A DNA stretch of 64,000 bases from Thermocaproicibacter sp002410755 (GTDB lineage Bacteria; Bacillota; Clostridia; Oscillospirales; Acutalibacteraceae), in NCBI GenBank assembly GCA_036839715.1, contig DAITDU010000002.1, positions 1-64,000 of the forward strand. Reading direction: 5' to 3'. The notes under the pieces are model-generated. The model was not told the DNA's origin, did not search any database, and saw only the letters and a list, made by a program, of their open reading frames with translations. Both the position numbers and the translations under genes were made by a program. Of this stretch, positions 8,605 through 15,757 are shown in pieces. Within the stretch, counting starts at the first letter, position 1; each line of letters begins with the position of its first letter.

Positions 8605-9420
8605 TTATTCCTCCTTCATCATCTCAATCGAATCGCGTTGAAGAAATATATGTCTTGCAATCCGATAGCATAAAACAGAAAAACCAATAAGAATAAGATA
8701 GGAATACCAAGTCTTAAAACCGTTCAGAGGATTGCCAAGCAAGCCTTCAGCTCCCGGGACAGAGGGAAGACCACAGTGCCAAATCGTCATCTGATTTGTT
8801 GGAATCAACAGAGCCAACAGGAAGGCTGGAACGCCGCTGTGATAGCTTACCAGCGCGATTCCCAGCAAAGCAGTATAAAGAAGAACCACGAGAAAAAACG
8901 ATTGCGCCGAACCATACTGCAAAGACAGGAAATTTTGCAGAAAGGAAAAGAGGAATATACTCAGCACCTGAAAGAAAAACATATCGAGTAGCATTTTGAA
9001 AATGGCAGCGTTGAATGGCTCAAAGCTCATCCCGGAAAATATTGCAAGTATCAGGGCGAGAAAGAACAGGAAAGCGAAGGCAATCACAATTCGGCTAAAT
9101 ATCTGTATCGTTTTTTGAAACAGCCACTTCTGCTTTTTCCCCATTCGCGGGAAAACGTAAATGGCGTTGATCAGGCAGTCTTCCTGCATGATGTCTGAAA
9201 ACAGGTAGATGAGAAGAAACTGAGGAACAAGAAACAGAAGTAGCGTCATGACATCCAGCGAGCTCGCCGCATATAATCCGCCGAAACAAAAGAGGAAATA
9301 ACCGTAGGCGTTGTTCCCAGAAAATCTTGCAGAGGATATGTTCCGTATAAAAGGCATCAAAAAAATGAGAAGAACCAAAAGATAGCGTGATGAATGATAA
9401 AAGATTTTCCGTATTCTCAC
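8605..9420 (-). CDS. ABC-2-type membrane subunit (third permease-like gene)
   Basis: 271 residues with about six hydrophobic segments (for example LLVLLIFLMPF, LLLFLVPQFLLIYLF, LLIGFSVLCYRI-like C-terminal end). The start taken is GTG 9420, directly after the TAA of the upstream gene, with GAGGG nine bases upstream; a longer frame to 9510 would overlap that gene by 90 bases. There is no close motif to name a family, but position between permease and ATPase genes makes it a membrane subunit of the exporter. Function is inferred from context. Confidence 0.75.
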   Translation of the reverse strand: MRIRKIFYHSSRYLLVLLIFLMPFIRNISSARFSGNNAYGYFLFCFGGLYAASSLDVMTLLLFLVPQFLLIYLFSDIMQEDCLINAIYVFPRMGKKQKWLFQKTIQIFSRIVIAFAFLFFLALILAIFSGMSFEPFNAAIFKMLLDMFFFQVLSIFLFSFLQNFLSLQYGSAQSFFLVVLLYTALLGIALVSYHSGVPAFLLALLIPTNQMTIWHCGLPSVPGAEGLLGNPLNGFKTWYSYLILIGFSVLCYRIARHIFLQRDSIEMMKEE

Positions 9421-9421
9421 T

Positions 9422-10150
9422 TTAGAGCACCCTCTTTTGCAGATGGTCTTTACTGCTGTCCACAACGAGAAGGGAAAAAACAAAGAACAGCGCGACAATG
9501 AGAATAACAAGGATCAAATTAAACCAGTAGTCATTCATGGACTCAGGGGTAACTGCAATAGCCTTCAGCGCAAAAAGTTCCACTCCTCTTCCGGTTTGCA
9601 GAACCGTATAATCGTTTACGACGAAAAAGTAAGCGCAGGCGAACGCAAGGACCGTTTGATTCGTAAGATAAGAGATGAAACAAAAAAGCAAAGCCAGCAG
9701 AAATAACATCGTTGTTTGGGAAAGAGCCGCTTTCAGTAAAAACAAAATTCCTTTCAGAAATCCGGCAGACTGTTTAAAGTACACCGACCGCAGGAAAATC
9801 AAAAAATAAATGAACAGCACATATGCCGCGCTTTCCAGTGCTGTAACAAGCGTCCTGATTTTCCAATATCTGCGGCAGTCCGCAAAACGGACAATAACGC
9901 AGTCCTTTTCAAAGAAAGCGCGATTTTGTTGCAAAAAAATGAAAAACAGTGGAACGGTAAAAAAGGTGGCCCCATGGGTGAAAAAGAAACTTGCGTAATT
10001 GGCGTTGAAAAAAGACGGGTTTCTCTCCCATGCAGTCGAAACCAACAGGTTGACATTCACGACAGGAATCAGCGTGTAAAGAATAAGCGCGATCATTACC
10101 GTTATCGTTGTTTTTGAGCGAATCATGATGCGAAAATATTGCCTGATCAT
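9422..10150 (-). CDS. ABC-2-type membrane subunit (second permease-like gene)
   Basis: 242 residues with about six hydrophobic segments, starting with MIRQYFRIMIRSKTTITVMI. It overlaps the upstream permease gene by four bases (ATGA), a mark of tight coupling. No ATP-binding motif. It is not obviously similar to the other two permease-like proteins, so the operon seems to encode three different membrane subunits for a single ATPase. Confidence 0.78.
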   Translation of the reverse strand: MIRQYFRIMIRSKTTITVMIALILYTLIPVVNVNLLVSTAWERNPSFFNANYASFFFTHGATFFTVPLFFIFLQQNRAFFEKDCVIVRFADCRRYWKIRTLVTALESAAYVLFIYFLIFLRSVYFKQSAGFLKGILFLLKAALSQTTMLFLLALLFCFISYLTNQTVLAFACAYFFVVNDYTVLQTGRGVELFALKAIAVTPESMNDYWFNLILVILIVALFFVFSLLVVDSSKDHLQKRVL

Positions 10151-10995
10151 GATAACTCATCCTTTTGAAAGCGCACTTTTCCGATCAAAGCCAAGAGGTT
10201 GATTCCAATCAGAATTGCAACTTCAACGATAAGCGGTGTCAGCTCGATTCCTGACATATTTTGGGGCGGAAGAACAAGAACACCTAATACCATGCCCGTA
10301 TTTCCGGTTATAGAGCATATAAAACTAAAGGCAATGGTAAGGATTCCGGGAAGTGTAAGCACCAGGAACCTGTTTTTTTTATAATACAGCGACAGCGAAA
10401 AAGAGAGCAGTCCCAGTAAACCGCCCACCAGTGATGGAATCAGGGTGTAAATAAAAAAGTAGAGATATGGATTGTTTAAAGCAAGGCTTTTCCAAAAATT
10501 CACATTCCGAAAGATAAGGTCGCTTACCGGATAGCCCGGCGTAAGTATGGGAGAAGAGAGCGGAACAGCAAGAATAAATACAAGTTCCCGAAGAAGAAGC
10601 GGAAGAAACAAAATAAAAAAGGCGCCTAAAAAAGTTGCGAGCGCGGCCGATCCATAATATACAGAGCGTTTCATTCGTGAGAACAAAAACTTATATACAC
10701 CGGTCTGATGATCATCAAAGCTGCAATAAGAGTAGGCAAGGGAAGAAACAAACGGAAGAAAAAGCATCATGAACATCTGCAAAAGCATCTTTGAGTAATG
10801 GGACATCGACACGGAAGCAAAACCAAAGTACATCCAGGCCGGACAGAGTGTAAGGACATCACTTTCCCATAAATTGTACAAATCTGCAAGCGAAGTCAGC
10901 AACAGAAGTACGATTGACGCCAGAAGAGCAAAAAACAGCTCTTTGCGTCGAACCATGTTTTTCAGATGAAAGCGAACAGCTCTCCAAAATGTCAT
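10147..10995 (-). CDS. ABC-2-type membrane subunit (first gene of the export operon)
   Basis: 282 residues with an amphipathic N-terminus (FWRAVRFHLKNMVRRKELFF) and six or more membrane segments, the pattern of ABC-2 permeases. ATG 10995 is chosen because GGGAGA lies about eight bases upstream; the frame stays open to 11187 but lacks a site. It is the promoter-proximal gene of the five-gene minus-strand operon. The leader region 10996-11255 shows no further gene. Confidence 0.8.
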   Translation of the reverse strand: MTFWRAVRFHLKNMVRRKELFFALLASIVLLLLTSLADLYNLWESDVLTLCPAWMYFGFASVSMSHYSKMLLQMFMMLFLPFVSSLAYSYCSFDDHQTGVYKFLFSRMKRSVYYGSAALATFLGAFFILFLPLLLRELVFILAVPLSSPILTPGYPVSDLIFRNVNFWKSLALNNPYLYFFIYTLIPSLVGGLLGLLSFSLSLYYKKNRFLVLTLPGILTIAFSFICSITGNTGMVLGVLVLPPQNMSGIELTPLIVEVAILIGINLLALIGKVRFQKDELS

Positions 10996-11255
10996 TTGAC
11001 ACGTCTCCCTTGAATCATATTTGTACGAGGCAAAACTATAACTTTTGACTTTTAGTAATCTACTTATGTTTTCGTGTAAAATCGCAGGCAAAGCAACTCT
11101 ATAACGCATCAAATACGCAACAAAACTTAATGCTCTGATTTTATTGCGGTGTCCTTGTTGAAAAAACATAAGGACAGGACACAGCATAAAGCAGGGCAGA
11201 AAAGGGAAAAGCCTTTTCCGCCCTAAAGTATCAATCCTCGCAGTTCAAATATGAT

Positions 11256-11387
11256 TCATTCAAAGTCAACTTGACCTGATGCAGAAACATTTTCAAATGC
11301 CCAATCGCTGTTTCCGCCAACAAGCATTAATGTACTTCCTGTTGGAACATTGGTGTAGAAAGGAATTGAAATCGAACATAAAAACAT
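11256..11387 (-). CDS. Possible 43-aa peptide upstream of the ABC export operon
   Basis: A short frame with ATG at 11387 and TGA at 11256 encodes 43 residues with one cysteine, a hydrophobic first half and a Gly/Ser/Asp-rich second half ending SGQVDFE. No good ribosome-binding site is seen (TTTTGAGCACC precedes the ATG; a TTG four codons earlier is an alternative). It could be the substrate of the exporter or the end of a broken exported protein. It is unlike anything I recognise. The AT-rich stretch 11388-11603 holds nothing else. Confidence 0.25.
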   Translation of the reverse strand: MFLCSISIPFYTNVPTGSTLMLVGGNSDWAFENVSASGQVDFE

Positions 11388-11603
11388 GGTGCTCAAAATT
11401 TTGAATGTAAGGCGCTTTAAGCTTTAATTTATAATATCATGATATGTTTTTTATTTTTAGCTATAGAATACCACTATTTGTAATATTTGTAAATACTTTT
11501 TGTGTAAAAAGCAATAATAAAAATTCTGAACAAGAATACGGTTGAACAAATCCGGCTTTGTAAAGTAAACAGAAAAGAATAGGAGCAGAACCAGCCAACT
11601 GCT

Positions 11604-12057
11604 TCAAGCGACAAACAAAAGCTTGCGTTTGCTTCTGAAAGAAAGGTTCAGGCCTGCAACTTGCGCCGAAGTCAGAGCGTCAAGAGCGGAATGTGGGCGA
11701 ACGAAATTGTAGAAAAAGAGAAAAATCGAAATGAGATTATTGGCAGAATTGAAAGACGCAAACCCCTGTTTGGTTTTGTACCATGTTTTAAACTGAGTGT
11801 TAAAGCATTCGATCAAGTTGGTGGTGATGTCGTCGTAAAAGCTCCGGACGCGGATATGCTTGACTCCCAGTACGGCCTGAACAGGAACTTTATAAGCACT
11901 GTAACGGCCAGTGACGATGGTTCTGGGTTTACCGAGATGTTTGACGGAATTCAGTAAGAAAAAAGCCTGAGGACTGCCCTGTGTCTGGAAAGATGAAAAC
12001 CAAGGGCAAAGCGTGTTTCACTGTCCACAATTAACCAAAGGTAATACTTTAAACCCC
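11604..12057 (-). pseudogene. Remnant of an IS6-like DDE transposase
   Basis: On the reverse strand the first part reads YYLWLIVDSETRFALGFHL, then the frame shifts near 11980 to FQTQGSPQAFFLLNSVK, TIVTGRYSAYKVPV and on to NLIECFNTQFKTWYKTKQ and FYNFVRPHSALD, stopping at 11604. These blocks and their order are those of IS6/IS240-like DDE transposases (catalytic Asp in IVDSET, late Glu in IECFN). The N-terminal helix-turn-helix part is missing: the sequence ends exactly where the second copy of the sleL 3' end begins (12058/12059). Inactive. Confidence 0.75.
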
Positions 12058-12058
12058 G

Positions 12059-12114
12059 CATTCCCGCAAAACTGGGTTTTGCTCGAAGATAACTTTATTG
12101 TGAAAAAACGGCCT
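12059..12114. repeat. Direct repeat A, copy 2 (orphan 3' end of sleL)
   Basis: Copy of 6715-6770 with one mismatch. It still reads as the sleL C-terminus (FPQNWVLLEDNFIVKKRP) and then continues YSV and a stop at 12127-12129, running into a terminator hairpin. This probably is the ancestral downstream junction of sleL. Confidence 0.9.
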
Positions 12115-12146
12115 TACTCCGTTTGAAATTCGGAGCAAGGTCGTTT
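12107..12146 (+). terminator. Terminator at the orphan sleL 3' end
   Basis: Arms AACGGCCTTACTCCG (12107-12121) and CGGAGCAAGGTCGTTT (12131-12146) pair with two wobble positions; the end is T-rich. It overlaps the last codons of the duplicated sleL tail. The intact sleL at 5499-6779 has lost this element. Confidence 0.6.
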
Positions 12147-12225
12147 AAATCAAAGTTATTCTGCGACAGGGCTTTTATTTCTTTGTCTGTTCACCGGGGA
12201 ACAGTCCAGGAAGTGGACAGGAGAT

Positions 12226-12648
12226 TTACAATTCAATTTTAGATACAAGTCCTTGATTTTCAAGAGCTGTTATAAGATTTGGGCGTAACCTCCAATAAAA
12301 ATGGCCATTGGAGTCCAAGGGAGAATCTGCATTTCCATCAAAAATGATGTTCCAAAATCGATGTTCCCCATCTTCCTCGACAGGCGGTTCAACATTATAT
12401 TTACTATATAAGGCCTTTGCAACTTTTCTGTTGCATGCACATATTTTGTTATAATGGACTTTACCAGTGGATGCGCTGAACGAATTTGCAATATCGCTTG
12501 CAGTCGACTCATGTTTATTTTGACTATAGACGAAACGAACCAATTGTAATGCTTCGTCGTTAAAAATAGAAGGATCTTTTAATGCTTTAATCCATTGACC
12601 AACGCTCAGATGTAAAATATCTTGATTGTGCCACGATGTTGGTTGCAT
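12226..12648 (-). CDS. 140-aa protein resembling the N-terminal domain of some restriction/HNH nucleases
   Basis: 140 residues with GGGAGGG seven bases before the ATG. The pattern ALQLVRFVYSQNKHESTA, an arginine-valine-alanine helix, then WNIIFDG and GHFYWRLRPNLITALE resembles a domain found ahead of nuclease domains in type IV-like or HNH restriction proteins; no nuclease motif follows here, so it is a stand-alone domain. Its 3' part (repeat B) recurs at 6871-6980. No membrane segment. The assignment is from remembered family patterns and is tentative. Confidence 0.6.
   Translation of the reverse strand: MQPTSWHNQDILHLSVGQWIKALKDPSIFNDEALQLVRFVYSQNKHESTASDIANSFSASTGKVHYNKICACNRKVAKALYSKYNVEPPVEEDGEHRFWNIIFDGNADSPLDSNGHFYWRLRPNLITALENQGLVSKIEL
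12238..12347. repeat. Direct repeat B, copy 2
   Basis: 110 bases inside the 3' part of the 140-aa gene, about 96 percent identical to 6871-6980. Confidence 0.9.
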
Positions 12649-12884
12649 TCATTATCCCTCCCAAAAATTCCTTTTAATTGATAATTATTGTATGATAGCT
12701 TAGAACTTTAAAGCAGGAACATAAGCAAAACGGCTCCTCACCATTATGAGAAGCGTGAAATTGTGTGTAGGCTTAGCCTGCTAGTTCGAGTAAATTTATA
12801 GGGCTTGGAAAAAGTAAGCGACATCAAAAGATTCAAAGCTATCGATAGGCAATTTTTACCGAATTGTTTATTACAGATTGTAAA

Positions 12885-12941
12885 GTTAAGAGCATATGGA
12901 GGGGGGAGCCAGTGAGGTTCCCCCCTCCATATGCTCTTAAC
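12885..12941. repeat. Long near-perfect hairpin, 26-base arms
   Basis: Arms 12885-12910 and 12916-12941 are complementary over 26 bases with one mismatch and a 5-base loop (AGTGA). The centre carries runs of G and C (GGAGGGGGG). There is no flanking T tract, so a simple terminator is unlikely. The surrounding gene-free stretches 12649-12884 and 12942-13182 show nothing else I can name. Confidence 0.85.
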
Positions 12942-13182
12942 TACTCTTATTACTTTATACTAGTTCACATACCTAACACTATTTCAATCCACAGCCGTAG
13001 CCGACATTCTATGGTTTCCATAGAATACTTAAAAACTTTGTTGAGACTCCGTAACCTCTAAAAGTTAAGTGTAAGGTAAGTGAATATCTAAAGCGAGCAA
13101 AGCATAATATGACAAGGAGGTGAGAGATGGTGATACGTGCACCGCCTATATGTAAATATATTTTTATAGATGCAGAAAAGTA

Positions 13183-13212
13183 AAAGACCGCCGACAAAAG
13201 TCAGCGGTCTTT
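13183..13212 (-). terminator. Terminator of the tRNA operon
   Basis: Reverse-strand stem AAAGACCGCTGAC, loop TTTT, complementary arm ending TTTT and then ACTTTTC, three bases after the tRNA-Pro CCA end. Confidence 0.8.
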
Positions 13213-13215
13213 CGA

Positions 13216-13269
13216 TGGTCGAGGTGACTGGATTCGAACCAGCGGCCTCTACGTCCCGAACGTAGCGCT
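13216..13269 (-). tRNA. tRNA-Pro (anticodon CGG), 5' part lost in the N gap
   Basis: The reverse strand shows the anticodon stem-loop CTACG-TTCGGGA-CGTAG (anticodon CGG), the T arm CTGG-TTCGAAT-CCAG and the acceptor end CACCTCG-A-CCA with encoded CCA. The D arm and 5' acceptor strand lie in the Ns. Confidence 0.9.
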
Positions 13270-13308
13270 NNNNNNNNNNNNNNNNNNNNNNNNNNNNNNN
13301 NNNNNNNN
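13270..13308. other. Assembly gap (39 Ns) inside a tRNA pair
   Basis: The unknown bases separate the 5' two-thirds of tRNA-Gln from the 3' two-thirds of tRNA-Pro. The missing parts need at least about 43 bases plus a spacer, so the number of Ns is not the true size; further tRNAs may be missing. Confidence 0.95.
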
Positions 13309-13362
13309 GAACCCTCACATACAGAGTCAGAGTCTGTTGTGCTACCTTTACACAATTCCGCA
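13309..13362 (-). tRNA. tRNA-Gln (anticodon CTG), 3' part lost in the N gap
   Basis: Starts on the reverse strand with TGCGGAA (acceptor), TT, the D arm GTG-TAAAGGTAGC-AC and the anticodon arm ACAGA-CTCTGAC-TCTGT (anticodon CTG), then GTGAGGGTTC of the T arm before the Ns. Confidence 0.88.
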
Positions 13363-13387
13363 ATATTTCTTTACAACAGCAAACCTA

Positions 13388-13415
13388 ATTATACCAGAAC
13401 ATGCAGATTTGTCAA
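13388..13415 (-). promoter_or_regulatory. Promoter of the tRNA operon
   Basis: Reverse strand TTGACA (13415-13410), 16 bases, TATAAT (13393-13388) with an extended TG, 26 bases before the tRNA-Gln 5' end. A consensus-strength stable-RNA promoter. Confidence 0.85.
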
Positions 13416-13517
13416 TCCCTTTTCGCATTTTCCGTTAAATTACATAAGGATTCTTTCTTCCCCACTAACTGCGGGCAGTATGGTATACTGCTGTAGAGAA
13501 AAGGAAGGGATGCCCTT

Positions 13518-14126
13518 ATGGCAGAAGAAAAAATGCAGGAACAGATTATGCGGGCCGTACAGGATGAAGAGGACTTGAATGGTAAAATTTTTTCCGGTGA
13601 AAAAATGGAAAGCACAGATTTTCCGGGCGTAGGGTTTCACGGATGCCGGTTGGAAGACTGCCGTCTTTTGAACTGCAACGCAGAAGGATGTTATTTTGAA
13701 GACTGTGTGCTGAAAAACTGCGACTTTTCCAATACATCATTCGTAAACTGCTGTTTTCGCCGTGTAAAAATGATTTCCTGCAAGCTGCTTGGCACCAGTT
13801 TTTCCGGTGCCATTTTGGATGGTACAGAATTTAAGTTGTGCCCCTGCCGTCTGGCCGAATTTCCCTCCGCAAAGTTCCGGCACACGGTTTTCTCCGGCTG
13901 CGGCCTTACAGAATGCTCTTTTCAAGAATGTGAGCTGCATGGAACTGTATTTTCCGGCTGCGGAATGAACAAATGCAGTTTTCTCCATACATCTCTGCGG
14001 GGCATTGACCTGCGAAGCGACGAAACGCGCGGACTTACTGTTTCAGGTCCGGAACTGCACGGAGCAATCGTCACACCTGCGCAGGCATGTGAGCTTTCCC
14101 GCTACCTCGGCCTGGTAATCAAATGA
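13518..14126 (+). CDS. Pentapeptide-repeat protein
   Basis: 202 residues. From about residue 25 to 165 it shows repeats of the A(D/N)LxX type, here often CxFxxC-like (FHGCRLEDCRLLNCN, FEDCVLKNCDFSNTSF), which fold into a right-handed quadrilateral beta-helix. Cysteine replaces the usual alanine/serine in many repeats. Some relatives (Qnr, McbG) mimic DNA and protect gyrase; most, as probably here, have no known role. GAAGGGA lies before the ATG. A palindrome CAGTAT-GG(T)-ATACTG at 13481-13495 overlaps a TATACT -10-like box upstream. Confidence 0.85.
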   Translation: MAEEKMQEQIMRAVQDEEDLNGKIFSGEKMESTDFPGVGFHGCRLEDCRLLNCNAEGCYFEDCVLKNCDFSNTSFVNCCFRRVKMISCKLLGTSFSGAILDGTEFKLCPCRLAEFPSAKFRHTVFSGCGLTECSFQECELHGTVFSGCGMNKCSFLHTSLRGIDLRSDETRGLTVSGPELHGAIVTPAQACELSRYLGLVIK

Positions 14127-14173
14127 AAAAGCCGGAAATGTCTTTCTCTCCATTTTCTGGGGAAAGCAGGCAC

Positions 14174-15757
14174 CTAGCGGAAAAGGATTGCTTCAGCACA
14201 TCGGATACCGTCAACAGCAGCGGAAACAATGCCGCCTGCGTAACCGGCACCCTCGCCGCAGGGGTAAAGGCCGCGGAGGCCAACAGACTGGGAATCCTTC
14301 CCGCGCAGCAGCCTTACCGGTGAGGAAGAGCGGCTCTCGACAGCCGTCAGCACTGCATCCGGATTTGCAAAGCCCCGGAGCCTTTGATCCATCAGGCGAA
14401 TCCCTTCTCGCATGGAGTCAGCGACAAAATCCGGCAGGCATTGATCCAGGGAAGACGGCACCACACCCAGCGGATAGGAAGGCTCCACTTCCCCAAAGCC
14501 TGCCGAGGGGCGCCGGGCAAGAAAATCTCCAACACGTTGCGCAGGTGCCCGATAGTCCCCGCCGCCGAGGAAAAAGGCCCGTTCTTCAAGCCTTCGCTGG
14601 AATTCCACACCCGCAAGGGGCCCTGTCCCCCCGAAATCCGCAGGGCCCACCCCGACAAGCAGCGCAGAATTCGCATTCTGCCCATCCCGCGCAAAAGTGC
14701 TCATTCCGTTCGTGACAACACGGCCTTTCTCGCTTGACGCAGCCACGACCGTCCCACCCGGGCACATACAGAAAGTATAGACGCCCCGCCCGTTTGGCAG
14801 GTGTACCGCCAGGCGGTAATCCGCCGCGCCGAGCGACGGGTTCCCTGCAAACTTTCCGTACTGTGAAGCGTCAATCAATTTCTGTGAATGCTCAATGCGC
14901 GCACCGACAGAAAACGCCTTTGCCTCCATCGGGATGCCTTGAGAAAAAAGCATCTGAAACGTATCGCGCGCACTGTGCCCCACAGCAAGCACCACTGCGT
15001 CTGTTCCCAGTCTTTTCGTATTCCCGCCGTGTGTCTGGCACTCAACGCCGCTTACAGCGCCATCCTTCACGGAAAGGCCGGTCAGTTTCGTATTAAAACA
15101 GATTTCACCGCCAAGCGAAAGAATTTCCTTCCGGATATTCCTGACAACACCGGGCAGCCGATCCGTACCGATATGCGGACGTGCAAGATACAGGATTTCT
15201 TCCGGTGCCCCGGCCGACGCAAACTCTTCCAGCACCATGCGGACACGCGGATTACTGATACCGGTATTCAGCTTTCCATCCGAGAATGTGCCCGCACCGC
15301 CTTCTCCAAACTGCACATTGCATTCCGGGTCAAGCTTTCCGGTCCTCCAGAAAGTATCTACCTGTCTGCGCCGCTCCTCTACACAGGAACCACGCTCAAG
15401 CACAATGGGAGCAAGGCCCGCATGGGCAAGCACGAGCGCCGCAAACATCCCGCCCGGCCCAAACCCGACAACAACAGGCCGCTCCTCCCCATGATTCTTT
15501 GCCTGAGGCCATTCCATCCGGAACGGCTCTTCGGGGACTATTTTCCGGTCATGGGGCGCATTGTTCCGCAGGCAGTCCACGTCTACGGTACAGGTAAAAT
15601 GGACATCATCACGGCGGCGCGCATCCACAGACTTCCGGCGCAGTCTCAGCGAATGGATCTGCTCCGGCCTCACACGCAACCGTTTCGCCGCTCCACGTTT
15701 TAAGTCCTCCACGCCACCATTAAGTTCCATGCGGATATCTGAAATTCGATAAATCAT
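14174..15757 (-). CDS. FAD-dependent oxidoreductase/dehydrogenase (uncharacterised, about 530-aa family)
   Basis: 527 residues. An N-terminal domain of about 100 residues precedes the dinucleotide-binding motif VVVGFGPGGMFAAL (GxGPxG), followed by VLERG, GEGGAGTFSDGKL and a C-terminal FAD motif GLYPCGEGAGYAGGI. This is the architecture of a conserved family of FAD-dependent oxidoreductases with no proven substrate. The start ATG 15757 overlaps the stop of the upstream flavoprotein gene by four bases (ATGA), so the two are translationally coupled. The start is not extended to 15832 because that would lie inside the upstream gene. Confidence 0.88.
   Translation of the reverse strand: MIYRISDIRMELNGGVEDLKRGAAKRLRVRPEQIHSLRLRRKSVDARRRDDVHFTCTVDVDCLRNNAPHDRKIVPEEPFRMEWPQAKNHGEERPVVVGFGPGGMFAALVLAHAGLAPIVLERGSCVEERRRQVDTFWRTGKLDPECNVQFGEGGAGTFSDGKLNTGISNPRVRMVLEEFASAGAPEEILYLARPHIGTDRLPGVVRNIRKEILSLGGEICFNTKLTGLSVKDGAVSGVECQTHGGNTKRLGTDAVVLAVGHSARDTFQMLFSQGIPMEAKAFSVGARIEHSQKLIDASQYGKFAGNPSLGAADYRLAVHLPNGRGVYTFCMCPGGTVVAASSEKGRVVTNGMSTFARDGQNANSALLVGVGPADFGGTGPLAGVEFQRRLEERAFFLGGGDYRAPAQRVGDFLARRPSAGFGEVEPSYPLGVVPSSLDQCLPDFVADSMREGIRLMDQRLRGFANPDAVLTAVESRSSSPVRLLRGKDSQSVGLRGLYPCGEGAGYAGGIVSAAVDGIRCAEAILFR

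Noticed and set aside
10996..11187. Extension of the first permease gene of the ABC operon to 11187
   Set aside because: No ribosome-binding site, odd composition, and ATG 10995 has a good site and a typical permease N-terminus.
11661..11957. Plus-strand frame in the transposase region
   Set aside because: It is the antisense of the transposase remnant, whose conserved blocks are clear on the minus strand.
13088..13363. Reading frames running through the N gap
   Set aside because: They cover tRNA genes and unknown bases; the RNA genes explain the sequence.
14188..15703. Long plus-strand frames opposite the flavoprotein genes
   Set aside because: Arg/Pro/His-rich shadows of GC-rich coding DNA on the other strand; no ribosome-binding sites or recognisable motifs.
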